This document shows, piece after piece, positions 53,973 through 61,874 of a stretch of DNA of 64,000 nt. Both the position numbers and the translations under genes were made by a program. The stretch's first letter is position 1. Every line of letters starts with the position of its first letter. The notes beneath the pieces were generated by a model that was given only the letters and a program-made list of their open reading frames with translations, was not told where the DNA came from and did no database searches. Source of the DNA: Streptomyces sulfonofaciens (GTDB taxonomy: Bacteria > Actinomycetota > Actinomycetes > Streptomycetales > Streptomycetaceae); the NCBI RefSeq assembly GCF_014656295.1, contig NZ_BNCD01000008.1, positions 124,001 to 188,000 of the forward strand. The letters run 5' to 3'.

Positions 53973-54773
53973 GTGCCGCCGTCAAGCGCCAGCACCACCG
54001 ACGCCGACAAGTCCCCTGCCGCCACCGGCTCCTCCGGTGGCGTCCAGTCGCTCGAGCGCGCCTTCGACCTGCTGGAGCGGATGGCGGACGCGGGCGGCGA
54101 GGTCGGCCTGAGCGAGCTCTCCGTGAGCAGCGGGCTGCCGCTGCCCACCATCCACCGGCTGGTACGCACGCTGGTGGCCTGCGGCTACGTCCGCCAGCAG
54201 CCCAACAGGCGGTACTCGCTGGGCCCCCGCCTCATCCGCCTCGGCGAGTCCGCGTCCCGACTGCTGGGCACCTGGGCCAGGCCCCATCTCGCACACCTGG
54301 TGGAGGAGACGGGCGAGACGGCGAACATGGCCCTGCTGGACGGCGACGAGGTCGTCTACGTGGCACAGGTGCCCTCGAAGCACTCGATGCGGATGTTCAC
54401 GGAGGTCGGCCGGCGGGTGCTGCCGCACTCGACGGGCGTGGGCAAGGCCCTGCTCGCCCAGTTGACCGCCGAGCAGGTGCGCGCGCTGCTGGCCCGTACC
54501 GGCATGCCCGCCGCGACCGAGAAGACCATCACCACCCCGGACGCGTTCCTGGACGCGCTCGAAGAGGTCCGCCGCCTCGGCTACGCGCTCGACGACAACG
54601 AGCAGGAGATCGGCGTCCGCTGCCTCGCCGTCTCCGTGCCCGGCTCCCCCACCGCCGCGGCCATCTCCGTCTCGGGACCCGCGGGCCGCGTCACGGAGGC
54701 CGCCACGGAGAAGATCGTCCCGGTGCTGCAACAGGTAGCGGCGGAACTCTCGGTGGCCCTGACGACCAGTTAA
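53973..54773 (+). CDS. allR: IclR-family regulator of allantoin catabolism (AllR-like)
   Basis: The 266-residue protein has an IclR winged helix (ERAFDLLERMADAGGEVGLSELSVSSGLPLPTIHRLVRTLVACGYV) and effector domain (MFTEVGRRVLPHSTGVGKALLA, EEVRRLGYALDDNEQEIGVRCLAVSVPG). GTG at 53973 follows AAAGGAA. It is divergent from allantoinase/allantoicase; in S. coelicolor an IclR protein in this position, AllR, represses allantoin genes in response to allantoate or glyoxylate. The name is given by position and family. Confidence 0.88.
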   Translation: MPPSSASTTDADKSPAATGSSGGVQSLERAFDLLERMADAGGEVGLSELSVSSGLPLPTIHRLVRTLVACGYVRQQPNRRYSLGPRLIRLGESASRLLGTWARPHLAHLVEETGETANMALLDGDEVVYVAQVPSKHSMRMFTEVGRRVLPHSTGVGKALLAQLTAEQVRALLARTGMPAATEKTITTPDAFLDALEEVRRLGYALDDNEQEIGVRCLAVSVPGSPTAAAISVSGPAGRVTEAATEKIVPVLQQVAAELSVALTTS

Positions 54774-54917
54774 CCGATCGGTTAATCAGCGTTCCCGGTG
54801 ACGGCCCGGATCTTCGGCAGGCCGGTGCCGGATTCCTACCGGTCCAGACCATGGCCCTTACCGGAGCCATATCCGTCCGAGGAATTACCGGAGAATGTTG
54901 GGACGGCTCCAGCAGAA

Positions 54918-54988
54918 AGCCCGAAGGCTCCCGGGAGAAGTCCGAGGAATATCGTTCGATAACCTCGGCTCCCGGGAGCCTTCGGGCT
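54918..54988. terminator. Long bidirectional hairpin terminator
   Basis: Two perfect 20-bp arms (54918-54937, 54969-54988) enclose a second stem (CCGAGG/CCTCGG and ATCG/CGAT). It lies between the convergent IclR gene and the small leftward gene and can serve both. Confidence 0.85.
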
Positions 54989-55002
54989 CGGGGTGAGGGG
55001 TC

Positions 55003-55329
55003 CTACGGGCCCTCGGTCCGCGGCCGCTCGCCGAACAGCTCCACCGCGATCCGCACCTGGGCGAGGCTCGGCGCAAGGGCGCTGACCGACCCTATGGCCC
55101 CCGCCACCAGCAGCAGCGACCTGCGCAGCCGCCGGATCTCAGGTTCCCCGCCGAGCGCCATCGCACAGAGCGCGGCGAGCTCGTCCTCGGCGATGCCGCG
55201 GTCGGGGAACTCGGCCGGATGCGCGGCGAGTTCGCGGCGCAGCCGGGAGACGGCGGCTCGTAAATTCGCCACCCTGACGTCCTGCTCTCCACTGCCTTCC
55301 ACGGTTCTGTGCCCCACGCTCTGCAACAC
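55003..55329 (-). CDS. Small DUF5955-like hypothetical protein
   Basis: The 108-residue protein is helical (RVANLRAAVSRLRRELAAHPAEFPDRGIAEDELAALCAMAL, then a long helix RRLRRSLLLVAGAIGSVSALAPSLAQVRIAVEL). I recall a similar small conserved Streptomyces protein (DUF5955) next to the allantoin genes. GTG at 55329 has a GGGGGAGGG ribosome-binding site. Function unknown. Confidence 0.75.
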   Translation of the reverse strand: MLQSVGHRTVEGSGEQDVRVANLRAAVSRLRRELAAHPAEFPDRGIAEDELAALCAMALGGEPEIRRLRRSLLLVAGAIGSVSALAPSLAQVRIAVELFGERPRTEGP

Positions 55330-55773
55330 AGCCCTCCCCCTTGCACGCCGTTGTGCGCCGCCGTCGCATTCCCCTGTTGTCACGCACACCCCAGGACGAC
55401 CCCTATCGCGCATAGGCCAAAGCCTGGAGTCGCGGTCAGTAAACGCCACGCGCCGGGCTCGGCGCCACAGAATGGACGGAATTTGCCCGCTGTACGAGAT
55501 GTCCGAACGTGATAACCAGCGCGTCTGTGATTCCGAACCGCAGGTACTCCGCGCCTCTTCCCGTACCGGGAAGGCGCCATTCCCCCGGAGCGCGCACACG
55601 GAGGCGCGTCCGGGGGCACGAGCGCGCACCGAAGGGCGCGAGCGCGCACCGGCAGACGCGGGCCCTGCCGGTGCGCGGGCGGGACCTGCCGGTGCGCGGG
55701 GCGGGTCGCGGGATGATGACCGCGGTATGCAGGCGGTAGGCCGATCCTCGGCCGGGCTCGGGAAGGCGGGCGG
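55330..55773. other. Intergenic region
   Basis: No gene found. GCGCACCGGCAGACGCG / CGTCTGCCGGTGCGC-like inverted words near 55625-55690 may form hairpins ahead of the nucleotidyltransferase gene. Promoters cannot be assigned. Confidence 0.3.
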
Positions 55774-56472
55774 TTGACGGTGACGGATGGCGGACGGGGC
55801 GTGCGGGCCCGCCCGGCGGGCGAGGTGGTGGGGCTGCTGCTGGCAGCGGGTGGCGGTCGGCGGCTCGGCGGGCGCCCGAAGGCCCTGCTGCGGCACCGCG
55901 GCCGCCCGCTCGTGGAGCACGCCGTACGGGCGCTGCGGGCGGGCGGGTGCGAGCGGATCCATGTGGTGCTGGGCGCCGAGGCCGCCCGGGTGCGGGCGGA
56001 GGCCGAACTGTCCGGGTGCGCGCTCGTCGGCAACCCGGCCTGGGAGGAGGGCATGGGCTCGTCGCTGCGTACGGGCCTCGCATCGCTCACCGGACCCGCA
56101 GGACCCACCGGGTCCGCCGGACCGGCCGAAGGCACAAGGCACGTGGACGCACACGTCCCCGGTGCCGCAGTGGACGCCGTCCTGGTGATGCTCGTCGACC
56201 AGCCGGGCATCGGGGCCGAGGCGGTGGCGCGGGTCCGGGCCGCGTACCGCTCCCGCGACTCGCTCGCGTCGGCCGCCTACGACGGGCGGCGCGGGCACCC
56301 GGTTCTGTTCGGCGCGGAGCACTGGGCAGGGATCGCGGCCGGCGCCCGGGGCGATCAGGGGGCGCGCGCCTATCTCGCGGCGCACGCCGATGCGCTCACC
56401 CTCGTCGAGTGCGGGGACGTGGCGGAGCCGTACGACATCGACACGGCCGAGGACCTCGGGCGCCTGGAGTGA
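55774..56472 (+). CDS. MobA/MocA-like nucleotidyltransferase (molybdenum cofactor)
   Basis: The 232-residue protein has the NTP-binding signature LLLAAGGGRRLGGRPKALL, GNPAWEEGMGSSLRTGL, MLVDQPGI and a C-terminal DIDTAEDL, as in MocA/MobA-type enzymes that attach CMP or GMP to molybdopterin. A Gly/Ala/Pro insert occupies residues ~108-125. TTG at 55774 is taken as start with GGAAGG upstream; GTG at 55780 is equally possible. Next to allantoin and glyoxylate genes it could mature a xanthine-dehydrogenase-type enzyme of purine breakdown, an inference from context. Confidence 0.8.
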   Translation: MTVTDGGRGVRARPAGEVVGLLLAAGGGRRLGGRPKALLRHRGRPLVEHAVRALRAGGCERIHVVLGAEAARVRAEAELSGCALVGNPAWEEGMGSSLRTGLASLTGPAGPTGSAGPAEGTRHVDAHVPGAAVDAVLVMLVDQPGIGAEAVARVRAAYRSRDSLASAAYDGRRGHPVLFGAEHWAGIAAGARGDQGARAYLAAHADALTLVECGDVAEPYDIDTAEDLGRLE

Positions 56473-56563
56473 CCGGCCCCGCGCGGGGAACAGGGCATCC
56501 ACGGCTCCGTACGGAAGAGGGTGGCACCGTGCGCCGGGTTGTGTCGACGGAAAGAGTCTCGAC

Positions 56564-56604
56564 ATCAACAAACCATTGAAGTTCCACCATAAGAAAACTA
56601 GTAT
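56564..56604 (+). promoter_or_regulatory. Malate synthase promoter with candidate AllR operator
   Basis: TTGAAG (56576-56581), 17 nt spacer, TAGTAT (56599-56604). The 17-mer ATCAACAAACCATTGAA (56564-56580) overlaps the -35 and shares both arms (TCAACA-N5-TTGAA) with the site upstream of allantoinase. The leader to the ATG is about 210 nt. Confidence 0.65.
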
Positions 56605-56819
56605 CCACTGATCAGAAGCACTCGATCGTCACGACGGCATACCCGGCCGCGCCCTCCGCTCTGGCACACAGTGCCCGCCATCCCGGCGACCGGTGGCCGG
56701 CGACCAGCAGCCGGCGACCAGTGACCGGTGGCCGGCGGAGCGCCCGGGGACCGGTGGCCGGGCGCACCGGCCGGGTCCGTGCGTGATGCCCCGAAGCTCG
56801 CTGAAGGAAGTGAGAGTTC

Positions 56820-58448
56820 ATGTCCGCACCAGCGCCCTCCGTGCCGGTCATCGTCGACGCGGAGCCCCTGCCCCGGCAGGACGAGGTCCTCACCCGGGAG
56901 GCCCTGGCCTTCCTGGGCGAGTTGCACCGGCGCTTCACCCCCCGGCGCGACGAACTGCTCGCGCGCCGGGCCGAGCGCCGCGCGGAGATCGCCCGGACGT
57001 CGACGCTCGACTTCCTCCCCGAGACGGCCGCGGTGCGCGCCGACGACTCGTGGCGGGTCGCTCCGGCACCGGCCGCGCTGGACGACCGGCGGGTCGAGAT
57101 CACCGGTCCCACCGACCGCAAGATGACCATCAACGCCCTCAACTCCGGAGCGAAGGTCTGGCTGGCCGACTTCGAGGACGCCTCCGCGCCCACCTGGGAG
57201 AACGTCATCCTGGGCCAGCTCAATCTGATCGACGCCTACGAGCGGCGCATCGACTTCACCGACGCGGCCAGCGGCAAGTCGTACGCCCTGAAGGACGCCG
57301 ACCAGCTCGCCACGGTCGTGACCCGGCCGCGCGGCTGGCACCTGGACGAGCACCACCTCCAGGTCGACGGGCGCCCGGTGCCCGGTGCGCTGGTCGACTT
57401 CGGCCTCTACTTCTTCCACAACGCCCGGCGGCTGCTGGACCTCGGCAAGGGCCCCTACTTCTACCTGCCGAAGACGGAGTCGTACCTGGAGGCCCGGCTG
57501 TGGAACGACATCTTCGTCTTCGCCCAGGACCGGCTCGGCATCGAGCAGGGCACGGTCCGCGCAACCGTGCTGATCGAGACGATCACGGCGGCGTACGAGA
57601 TGGAGGAGATCCTCTACGAGCTGCGGGACCACGCCTCCGGCCTGAACGCGGGCCGATGGGACTACCTGTTCTCGATCGTGAAGAACTTCCGCGACGGTGG
57701 CGCGCGGTTCGTCCTGCCGGACCGCAATGCGGTGACGATGACGGCCCCGTTCATGCGCGCCTACACCGAACTGCTGGTGCGCACCTGCCACAAGCGCGGC
57801 GCGCACGCCATCGGCGGCATGGCGGCCTTCATCCCCTCGCGGCGCGACCCCGAGGTGAACGAGGTGGCCTTCGAGAAGGTCCGCGCCGACAAGGACCGTG
57901 AGGCGGCCGACGGCTTCGACGGCTCCTGGGTGGCGCACCCGGACCTGGTGCCGATCGCGATGGCGTCCTTCGACGCGGTGCTGGGCGACGCGCCGAACCA
58001 GAAGCACCGGCTGCGCGAGGACGTCTCGGTTGCCGCGGGCGATCTGATCGCCGTCGACTCGCTGGACGCCCGCCCCACCTACGAGGGTCTGGTCAACGCC
58101 GTGCAGGTCGGCATCCGCTACATCGAGGCCTGGCTGCGCGGCAGCGGCGCGGTCGCCATCTTCAACCTCATGGAGGACGCGGCCACCGCGGAGATCTCCC
58201 GCTCCCAGATCTGGCAGTGGATCAACGCGGGCGTGGTCTTCGAGAACGGCGAGACGGCCACGCCCGAGCTGGCGCGGAAGGTGGCCGCGGAGGATCTCGC
58301 GGCGATCCGCGCGCAGACCGGTGAGGACGTCTTCGCGGCGGGCCGCTGGCAGGAGGCCCACGACCTGCTGCTGAAGGTGTCGCTGGACGAGGACTACGCG
58401 GAGTTCCTCACCCTGCCGGCGTACCGGCAGTTGGTGGCACGGGGCTGA
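56820..58448 (+). CDS. aceB: Malate synthase A
   Basis: The 542-residue enzyme condenses glyoxylate with acetyl-CoA to malate. Family markers include DFEDASAPTWEN, the malate synthase signature KNFRDGGARFVLPDR...APFMRAYTELLVRTCHKRGAHAIGGMAAFIP in part, and NLMEDAATAEISRSQIWQW. Length is normal for isoform A. It removes glyoxylate produced by ureidoglycolate breakdown, which explains its location beside the allantoin genes. The 5' leader has GAAGGAAGTGAGAG before the ATG. Confidence 0.95.
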   Translation: MSAPAPSVPVIVDAEPLPRQDEVLTREALAFLGELHRRFTPRRDELLARRAERRAEIARTSTLDFLPETAAVRADDSWRVAPAPAALDDRRVEITGPTDRKMTINALNSGAKVWLADFEDASAPTWENVILGQLNLIDAYERRIDFTDAASGKSYALKDADQLATVVTRPRGWHLDEHHLQVDGRPVPGALVDFGLYFFHNARRLLDLGKGPYFYLPKTESYLEARLWNDIFVFAQDRLGIEQGTVRATVLIETITAAYEMEEILYELRDHASGLNAGRWDYLFSIVKNFRDGGARFVLPDRNAVTMTAPFMRAYTELLVRTCHKRGAHAIGGMAAFIPSRRDPEVNEVAFEKVRADKDREAADGFDGSWVAHPDLVPIAMASFDAVLGDAPNQKHRLREDVSVAAGDLIAVDSLDARPTYEGLVNAVQVGIRYIEAWLRGSGAVAIFNLMEDAATAEISRSQIWQWINAGVVFENGETATPELARKVAAEDLAAIRAQTGEDVFAAGRWQEAHDLLLKVSLDEDYAEFLTLPAYRQLVARG

Positions 58449-58560
58449 GCGCCGGCCCCGGTCCCCCGCAAGGGCCTGGGCCGCACGACCGGGGCGGCGG
58501 GCCGCCCCCGCGGGCCCTGCGCCCCGGGGGACGGGCCGCCGCCCCGGTCTTCGTACCGTC

Positions 58561-58725
58561 GGTCGAGCCACGCACCGGTCGAGCCACCGCACCGGTCGAG
58601 CCGCCGGTGCCCGCCGGATGACACGATCCCCGCGGCGCCGGTGCCCGCGGGATCACACGATCCCCGCCTTTGCCTGGGGATCACACGGTCCCCGCCCGTA
58701 TCTGCGGGATCACACGATCCGGTCA
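58561..58725. repeat. Tandem repeats and serial GGATCACACGATCC hairpins
   Basis: GGTCGAGCCACCGCACC is repeated 2.7 times at 58561-58605. From 58613 four copies of (C/G)GGGATCACACGATCCCCGC-like units recur at about 30-33 nt spacing; each is a near-palindrome with arms GGATC/GATCC around ACAC. The array lies between the convergent malate synthase and HipA-like genes and could terminate both. Confidence 0.75.
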
Positions 58726-58789
58726 CCGTCGCGCGCACGACGCCCCGCAGCGCGGCCGCGGGGAGTCCCGGCCGCAGGAAACCCCGCCC

Positions 58790-59686
58790 TCAGCGCACCG
58801 CGGGCTTTCCGCTCAGGTCCGGAACGTGCTTCAGCCAGGCCGGGCGGGCCGCTTCCGTGGCGGCGGCGCGGCGGGCGTCCTCGGCGGCGAGCTGGTCGCG
58901 GTGCGGGAAGTCGCGGGGCAGCCAGGCCGCGGAGTCGCGTGCGCGGGCGGCGAGGTAGGCGACGTAGCCCTCGCGTACGGCGTCGGGGCCCGTGAAGCCG
59001 GGTTCGCCGGCCAGCCACTCGTCCGGCACCAGGCCGACGACCTCGCGGAGCAGCGCCTCGGTGACGCGGGGCGAGAGCTCGGCGTCGGCGGCGACGGTGT
59101 CGGGACCGTAGCCGCCGAGGGCGTGGGTACGGAAGTCGTAGGCCTTCCCGACGGTGGCGGCCGCGGTGTCCCAGCGGTGGTGGAAGACGAGGGCGGCACC
59201 GTGGTCGATCAGCCAGAGCCTGGGTTCGCGGGTGCCGGAGCTGGGCCAGACCATCAGGTTGGGGCTGTGCACGGTGCGGTCGACGTTGGCGGTGAGGGCG
59301 TCGAGCCAGACGACGCGGCCGGCTTCCAGCGGGGTGACGGTGACCGTGTTCAGGTCGGTCGCGGTGAAGTCGACGGCACCGGGCAGGAGGTCCATGCCGA
59401 GGTTGGGTCCGGCGCTGGCGCGCAGGAGGTCCTGGACCTCCTGGTGCGGCTCGTCCGCGGCGACGGCGGGGTCGAACTCCATCCGCACCAGCTCGGGCAC
59501 CCGCAGCCCGAGCCGCCGCCCCAGCTCTCCCACGATCACCTCGGCGACCAGCGCCTTGCGGCCCTGCGCGGACCCGGTGAACTTCACGACGTACGTCCCG
59601 AGATCATCGGCCTCCACGATCCCCGGCACCGACCCACCGGAGTGCAGGGGAACGATGTAGCGCGTGGCGGTAGCCTCTCTCAGCAT
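58790..59686 (-). CDS. HipA-like kinase-family protein
   Basis: The 298-residue protein resembles the stand-alone HipA-type kinase fold of actinobacteria: YVVKFTGSAQGRKALVAEVIVGELGRRLGL (nucleotide/Lys region), WLDALTANVDRTVHSPNLMVW (catalytic loop-like D and N), and WLIDHGAALVFHH (metal-binding D-H-G). No HipB-like HTH antitoxin gene is adjacent, so it is not a classical hipBA toxin pair. A leftward gene; its start at 59686 is beside integrase debris. Confidence 0.85.
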   Translation of the reverse strand: MLREATATRYIVPLHSGGSVPGIVEADDLGTYVVKFTGSAQGRKALVAEVIVGELGRRLGLRVPELVRMEFDPAVAADEPHQEVQDLLRASAGPNLGMDLLPGAVDFTATDLNTVTVTPLEAGRVVWLDALTANVDRTVHSPNLMVWPSSGTREPRLWLIDHGAALVFHHRWDTAAATVGKAYDFRTHALGGYGPDTVAADAELSPRVTEALLREVVGLVPDEWLAGEPGFTGPDAVREGYVAYLAARARDSAAWLPRDFPHRDQLAAEDARRAAATEAARPAWLKHVPDLSGKPAVR

Positions 59687-59739
59687 CTTTCAAGGATCCA
59701 CATCTGTTTTGCCTTGCGTACCACGGCACACTCCAACGC

Positions 59740-59999
59740 TGCGCAACCCAGGAAACTTCCCGATCAGCTCTGGGGAGAATCCGGGGGGCGGCTGGCATCC
59801 TCGTCCCCTGGCTCCCCGGGAGTCCGTCGACGGCGACGCGGCCCTTGCCGCCGGCCTCCGGCATGAAGTGAGCATAATAACCAAGCGCGACAGCCGGGGA
59901 GGAGTGTCCGAGCCCTGCTGCCAGGGCCACCGCGGACCCCCCAGCCTCCAGCACCGTCGAGGCGTAGGTGTGTCGCAGCAGGTGGAGGCCGGCCTCCAT
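59740..59999 (-). pseudogene. Tyrosine integrase C-terminal fragment
   Basis: Reading leftward: GLHLLRHTYASTVLEAGGSAVALAAGLGHSSPAVALGYYAHFMPEAGGKGR. The HxLRHTYAS box with catalytic Arg/His, the LGHSS box and the Tyr nucleophile region of phage-type integrases are all present, but the N-terminal ~300 residues are gone. It marks a former integrative element whose other end was not found. Confidence 0.8.
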
Positions 60000-60021
60000 C
60001 ACCGGCCCACCGGCCCACCGG

Positions 60022-60150
60022 CGCGCTCGCCACGTGGGCGGCGACTGGTTCGACGTGATCCCGCTGTCCGGCGCCAGGGGCACCCTGGTCGTCGGCAATG
60101 TGGTCGGGCACGGCATCGAGCCCGCGGGCGCCACCGGCGCCCGACGGTCC
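60022..60150 (+). pseudogene. SpoIIE/PP2C-type phosphatase fragment
   Basis: A rightward frame reads RHVGGDWFDVIPLSGARGTLVVGNVVGHGIEPAGATGA, the conserved metal-binding GGDWYDVIPL...DVVGHG core of SpoIIE-type phosphatases (here N replaces the second metal Asp, VVGNVVGHG). Nothing else of the enzyme remains. It abuts the integrase fragment, so this is a recombination scar. Confidence 0.7.
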
Positions 60151-60162
60151 GGGGGCGGTCCC

Positions 60163-60184
60163 GGGGCGGTCCCTGGACCGCCCC
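60163..60184 (-). terminator. Palindromic terminator after the deacetylase operon
   Basis: GGGGCGGTCC-CT-GGACCGCCCC, perfect 10-bp arms, 50 nt past the deacetylase stop codon. Confidence 0.65.
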
Positions 60185-60234
60185 GCGGCACCCCCCGACA
60201 CGCCCGCCGGCGTGGCCCGCCCCCGGTTCGCCGC

Positions 60235-61143
60235 TCAGGACGGCGGCGGGTGCTGGGCCTTCCATGTCGCGGCGATGTCCTCGCGGCGGGCCACCCACAC
60301 GTCGCCGCGGGCCGCGACATGGTCGAGGATCTCGCGGAGCGCCGAGGCCCGGGCGGCCTGGCCGGTGAAGCGGGCGTGCAGGCCGATCGTCATCATCTTG
60401 GGCCGGTGTCCGGCCTCCCGGGCGAGTTCGTCGATGCCGCGCACACACGTGTCGACGAAGCCCGCGGGCGTCAGGCCGTGGGCGGCGTAGCGGGAGTCGT
60501 TGTAGGTCAGGGTGTAGGGGACGACGAGGTGGGAGCGGCCGGCGACCCGCGTCCAGTAGGGCAGGTCGTCGTTGTAGGCGTTGGAGTCGTAGGCGAACCC
60601 ACCCTCGGCGACAAGGAGTTCGCGGGTGTGCTCGCTGGGCATCCAGCGGTTGTACCAGCCGGCCGGGCGGCGTCCGCAGGTGCGGGTGATCGAGTCGACG
60701 GCGGCGGTGATCCGGGCTGCCTCCTCCTCCCGGTCCACGGTCCAGTCCTCGCTCCAGCGGTGGCCGTGGCCGCACACGTCGTGCCCGGCGCGGCGGATCC
60801 AGGCGCACACCTCCGGGTTGCGCTCCAGAGCGACGGCGGCGGCGAACAGAGTGAGGGGCATGGCGTACTCGTCCATCATCCGCAGGATCCGGAACACCCC
60901 GGCGCGGCTGCCGTACTCGTAGACCGATTCGGTGGCCAGGTCGCGCGCGGGCGCGGCGACCGGTCGGCCGATCTCGCCCAGCGACTCGTTGACCCCGTCG
61001 CCGGGCATGGTCCGCTCGGAGCCCTCCTCGTAATTGAGGGCGATGTTGAGGGCGAGGGCGGCGCCGCCGGGCCAGACCACCTCGGGCGGGACGGCTCCGT
61101 GGCCGATGAGGTCGCGGCCGTCCCCGCAGGCCGGGGCGGTCAC
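60235..61143 (-). CDS. Polysaccharide deacetylase-family / PuuE allantoinase-like hydrolase
   Basis: The 302-residue protein has the NodB-like fold in its intracellular, PuuE-like version: ALNIALNYEEGSE, SVYEYGSRAGVFRILRMMDEY, GHDVCGHGHRWSEDW, FAYDSNAYNDDLPYW and MMTIGLHARFTGQAAR. No signal peptide is present, which argues for a cytosolic amidohydrolase or deformylase-like role rather than cell-wall deacetylation. GTG at 61143 overlaps the isochorismatase-family stop codon (GTGA). It is the last gene of the operon. Confidence 0.85.
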   Translation of the reverse strand: MTAPACGDGRDLIGHGAVPPEVVWPGGAALALNIALNYEEGSERTMPGDGVNESLGEIGRPVAAPARDLATESVYEYGSRAGVFRILRMMDEYAMPLTLFAAAVALERNPEVCAWIRRAGHDVCGHGHRWSEDWTVDREEEAARITAAVDSITRTCGRRPAGWYNRWMPSEHTRELLVAEGGFAYDSNAYNDDLPYWTRVAGRSHLVVPYTLTYNDSRYAAHGLTPAGFVDTCVRGIDELAREAGHRPKMMTIGLHARFTGQAARASALREILDHVAARGDVWVARREDIAATWKAQHPPPS

Positions 61144-61856
61144 GGGGCGGCCACCCGGCCGGCCAGTTCGGCCAGGACGTCGGCGGCCGGCCGTACGTCG
61201 CCGTACTGGCGGTCGAGGTCGAACAGGGCGGTGGTGTGGGAGCGTTCGAACCGGTCGAAGACGCAGTCCTCGACGATGGTGGTGCGGTAGTTGTACGACA
61301 TGGCGTCCACGCAGGTGGCGCGTACGCAGTTCGACGTGGAACCGCCGGTGACGAGCAGCGAGTCGACGCCGCGGTCGACCAGTAGCGGCAGCAGCGGGGT
61401 GCCGAAGAAAGCGCTGGGCTTCTTCTTCACCATGACGATGTCGCGCGGGCCCGGTGCGGCGGCCGGCACGATCTGCGCGCCCACGGTGCCGGACAGGCAC
61501 CAGCCGTCGATGGCGAGCAGGTCCCGCTTGCGCAGGTAGACGCCGCCGTCGGAGCCGTCGGGCGCCAGTTCGAAGCAGGTGTAGAAGATGGGGACGTCCA
61601 GTTCCCGGGCCGCGGGGAGGAACCGGGACAGCACCTCGACGGCCGCCTTCCCGGCTTCCCCGCAGGCCGACGGGTAAGGGCCGGCAGGGGCAGCGGGCGG
61701 CGGGCCGACCATGTAGTTCTGCACGTCGATCACGACGACGGCGGGCCGCTGCCCAATGCCGACGCGGCGGCCGAATCCGGCGCCGTCGATCCGGGCGCGT
61801 TCCTCGCCGTTCAGCCGCGCGCGCCAGTCGGGGGCGCCCCCCGTTCCGTGCTCCAT
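61140..61856 (-). CDS. Isochorismatase/N-carbamoylsarcosine amidase-like hydrolase
   Basis: The 238-residue cysteine hydrolase has the complete triad of the family: Asp in VVVIDVQNYMVG, Lys in MVKKKPSAFFGTPL, and the nucleophile Cys in VTGGSTSNCVRAT. Such enzymes split amides such as N-carbamoyl compounds, biuret or ureidoacrylate. The ATG at 61856 is preferred for its GGAG/AGGGA site; a GTG at 61874 is also in frame. It is coupled with the deacetylase-like gene and follows the cyclase gene. Confidence 0.88.
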   Translation of the reverse strand: MEHGTGGAPDWRARLNGEERARIDGAGFGRRVGIGQRPAVVVIDVQNYMVGPPPAAPAGPYPSACGEAGKAAVEVLSRFLPAARELDVPIFYTCFELAPDGSDGGVYLRKRDLLAIDGWCLSGTVGAQIVPAAAPGPRDIVMVKKKPSAFFGTPLLPLLVDRGVDSLLVTGGSTSNCVRATCVDAMSYNYRTTIVEDCVFDRFERSHTTALFDLDRQYGDVRPAADVLAELAGRVAAP

Positions 61857-61874
61857 GTTCCCTGCTCCGTTCAC

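Noticed and set aside
58613..58725. Possible CRISPR array
   Set aside because: Only four short palindromic units with spacers under 20 nt and no cas genes; hairpin repeats explain it better.
58790..59686. hipBA toxin-antitoxin module
   Set aside because: No small HTH antitoxin gene is adjacent, and the protein is shorter than HipA toxins.
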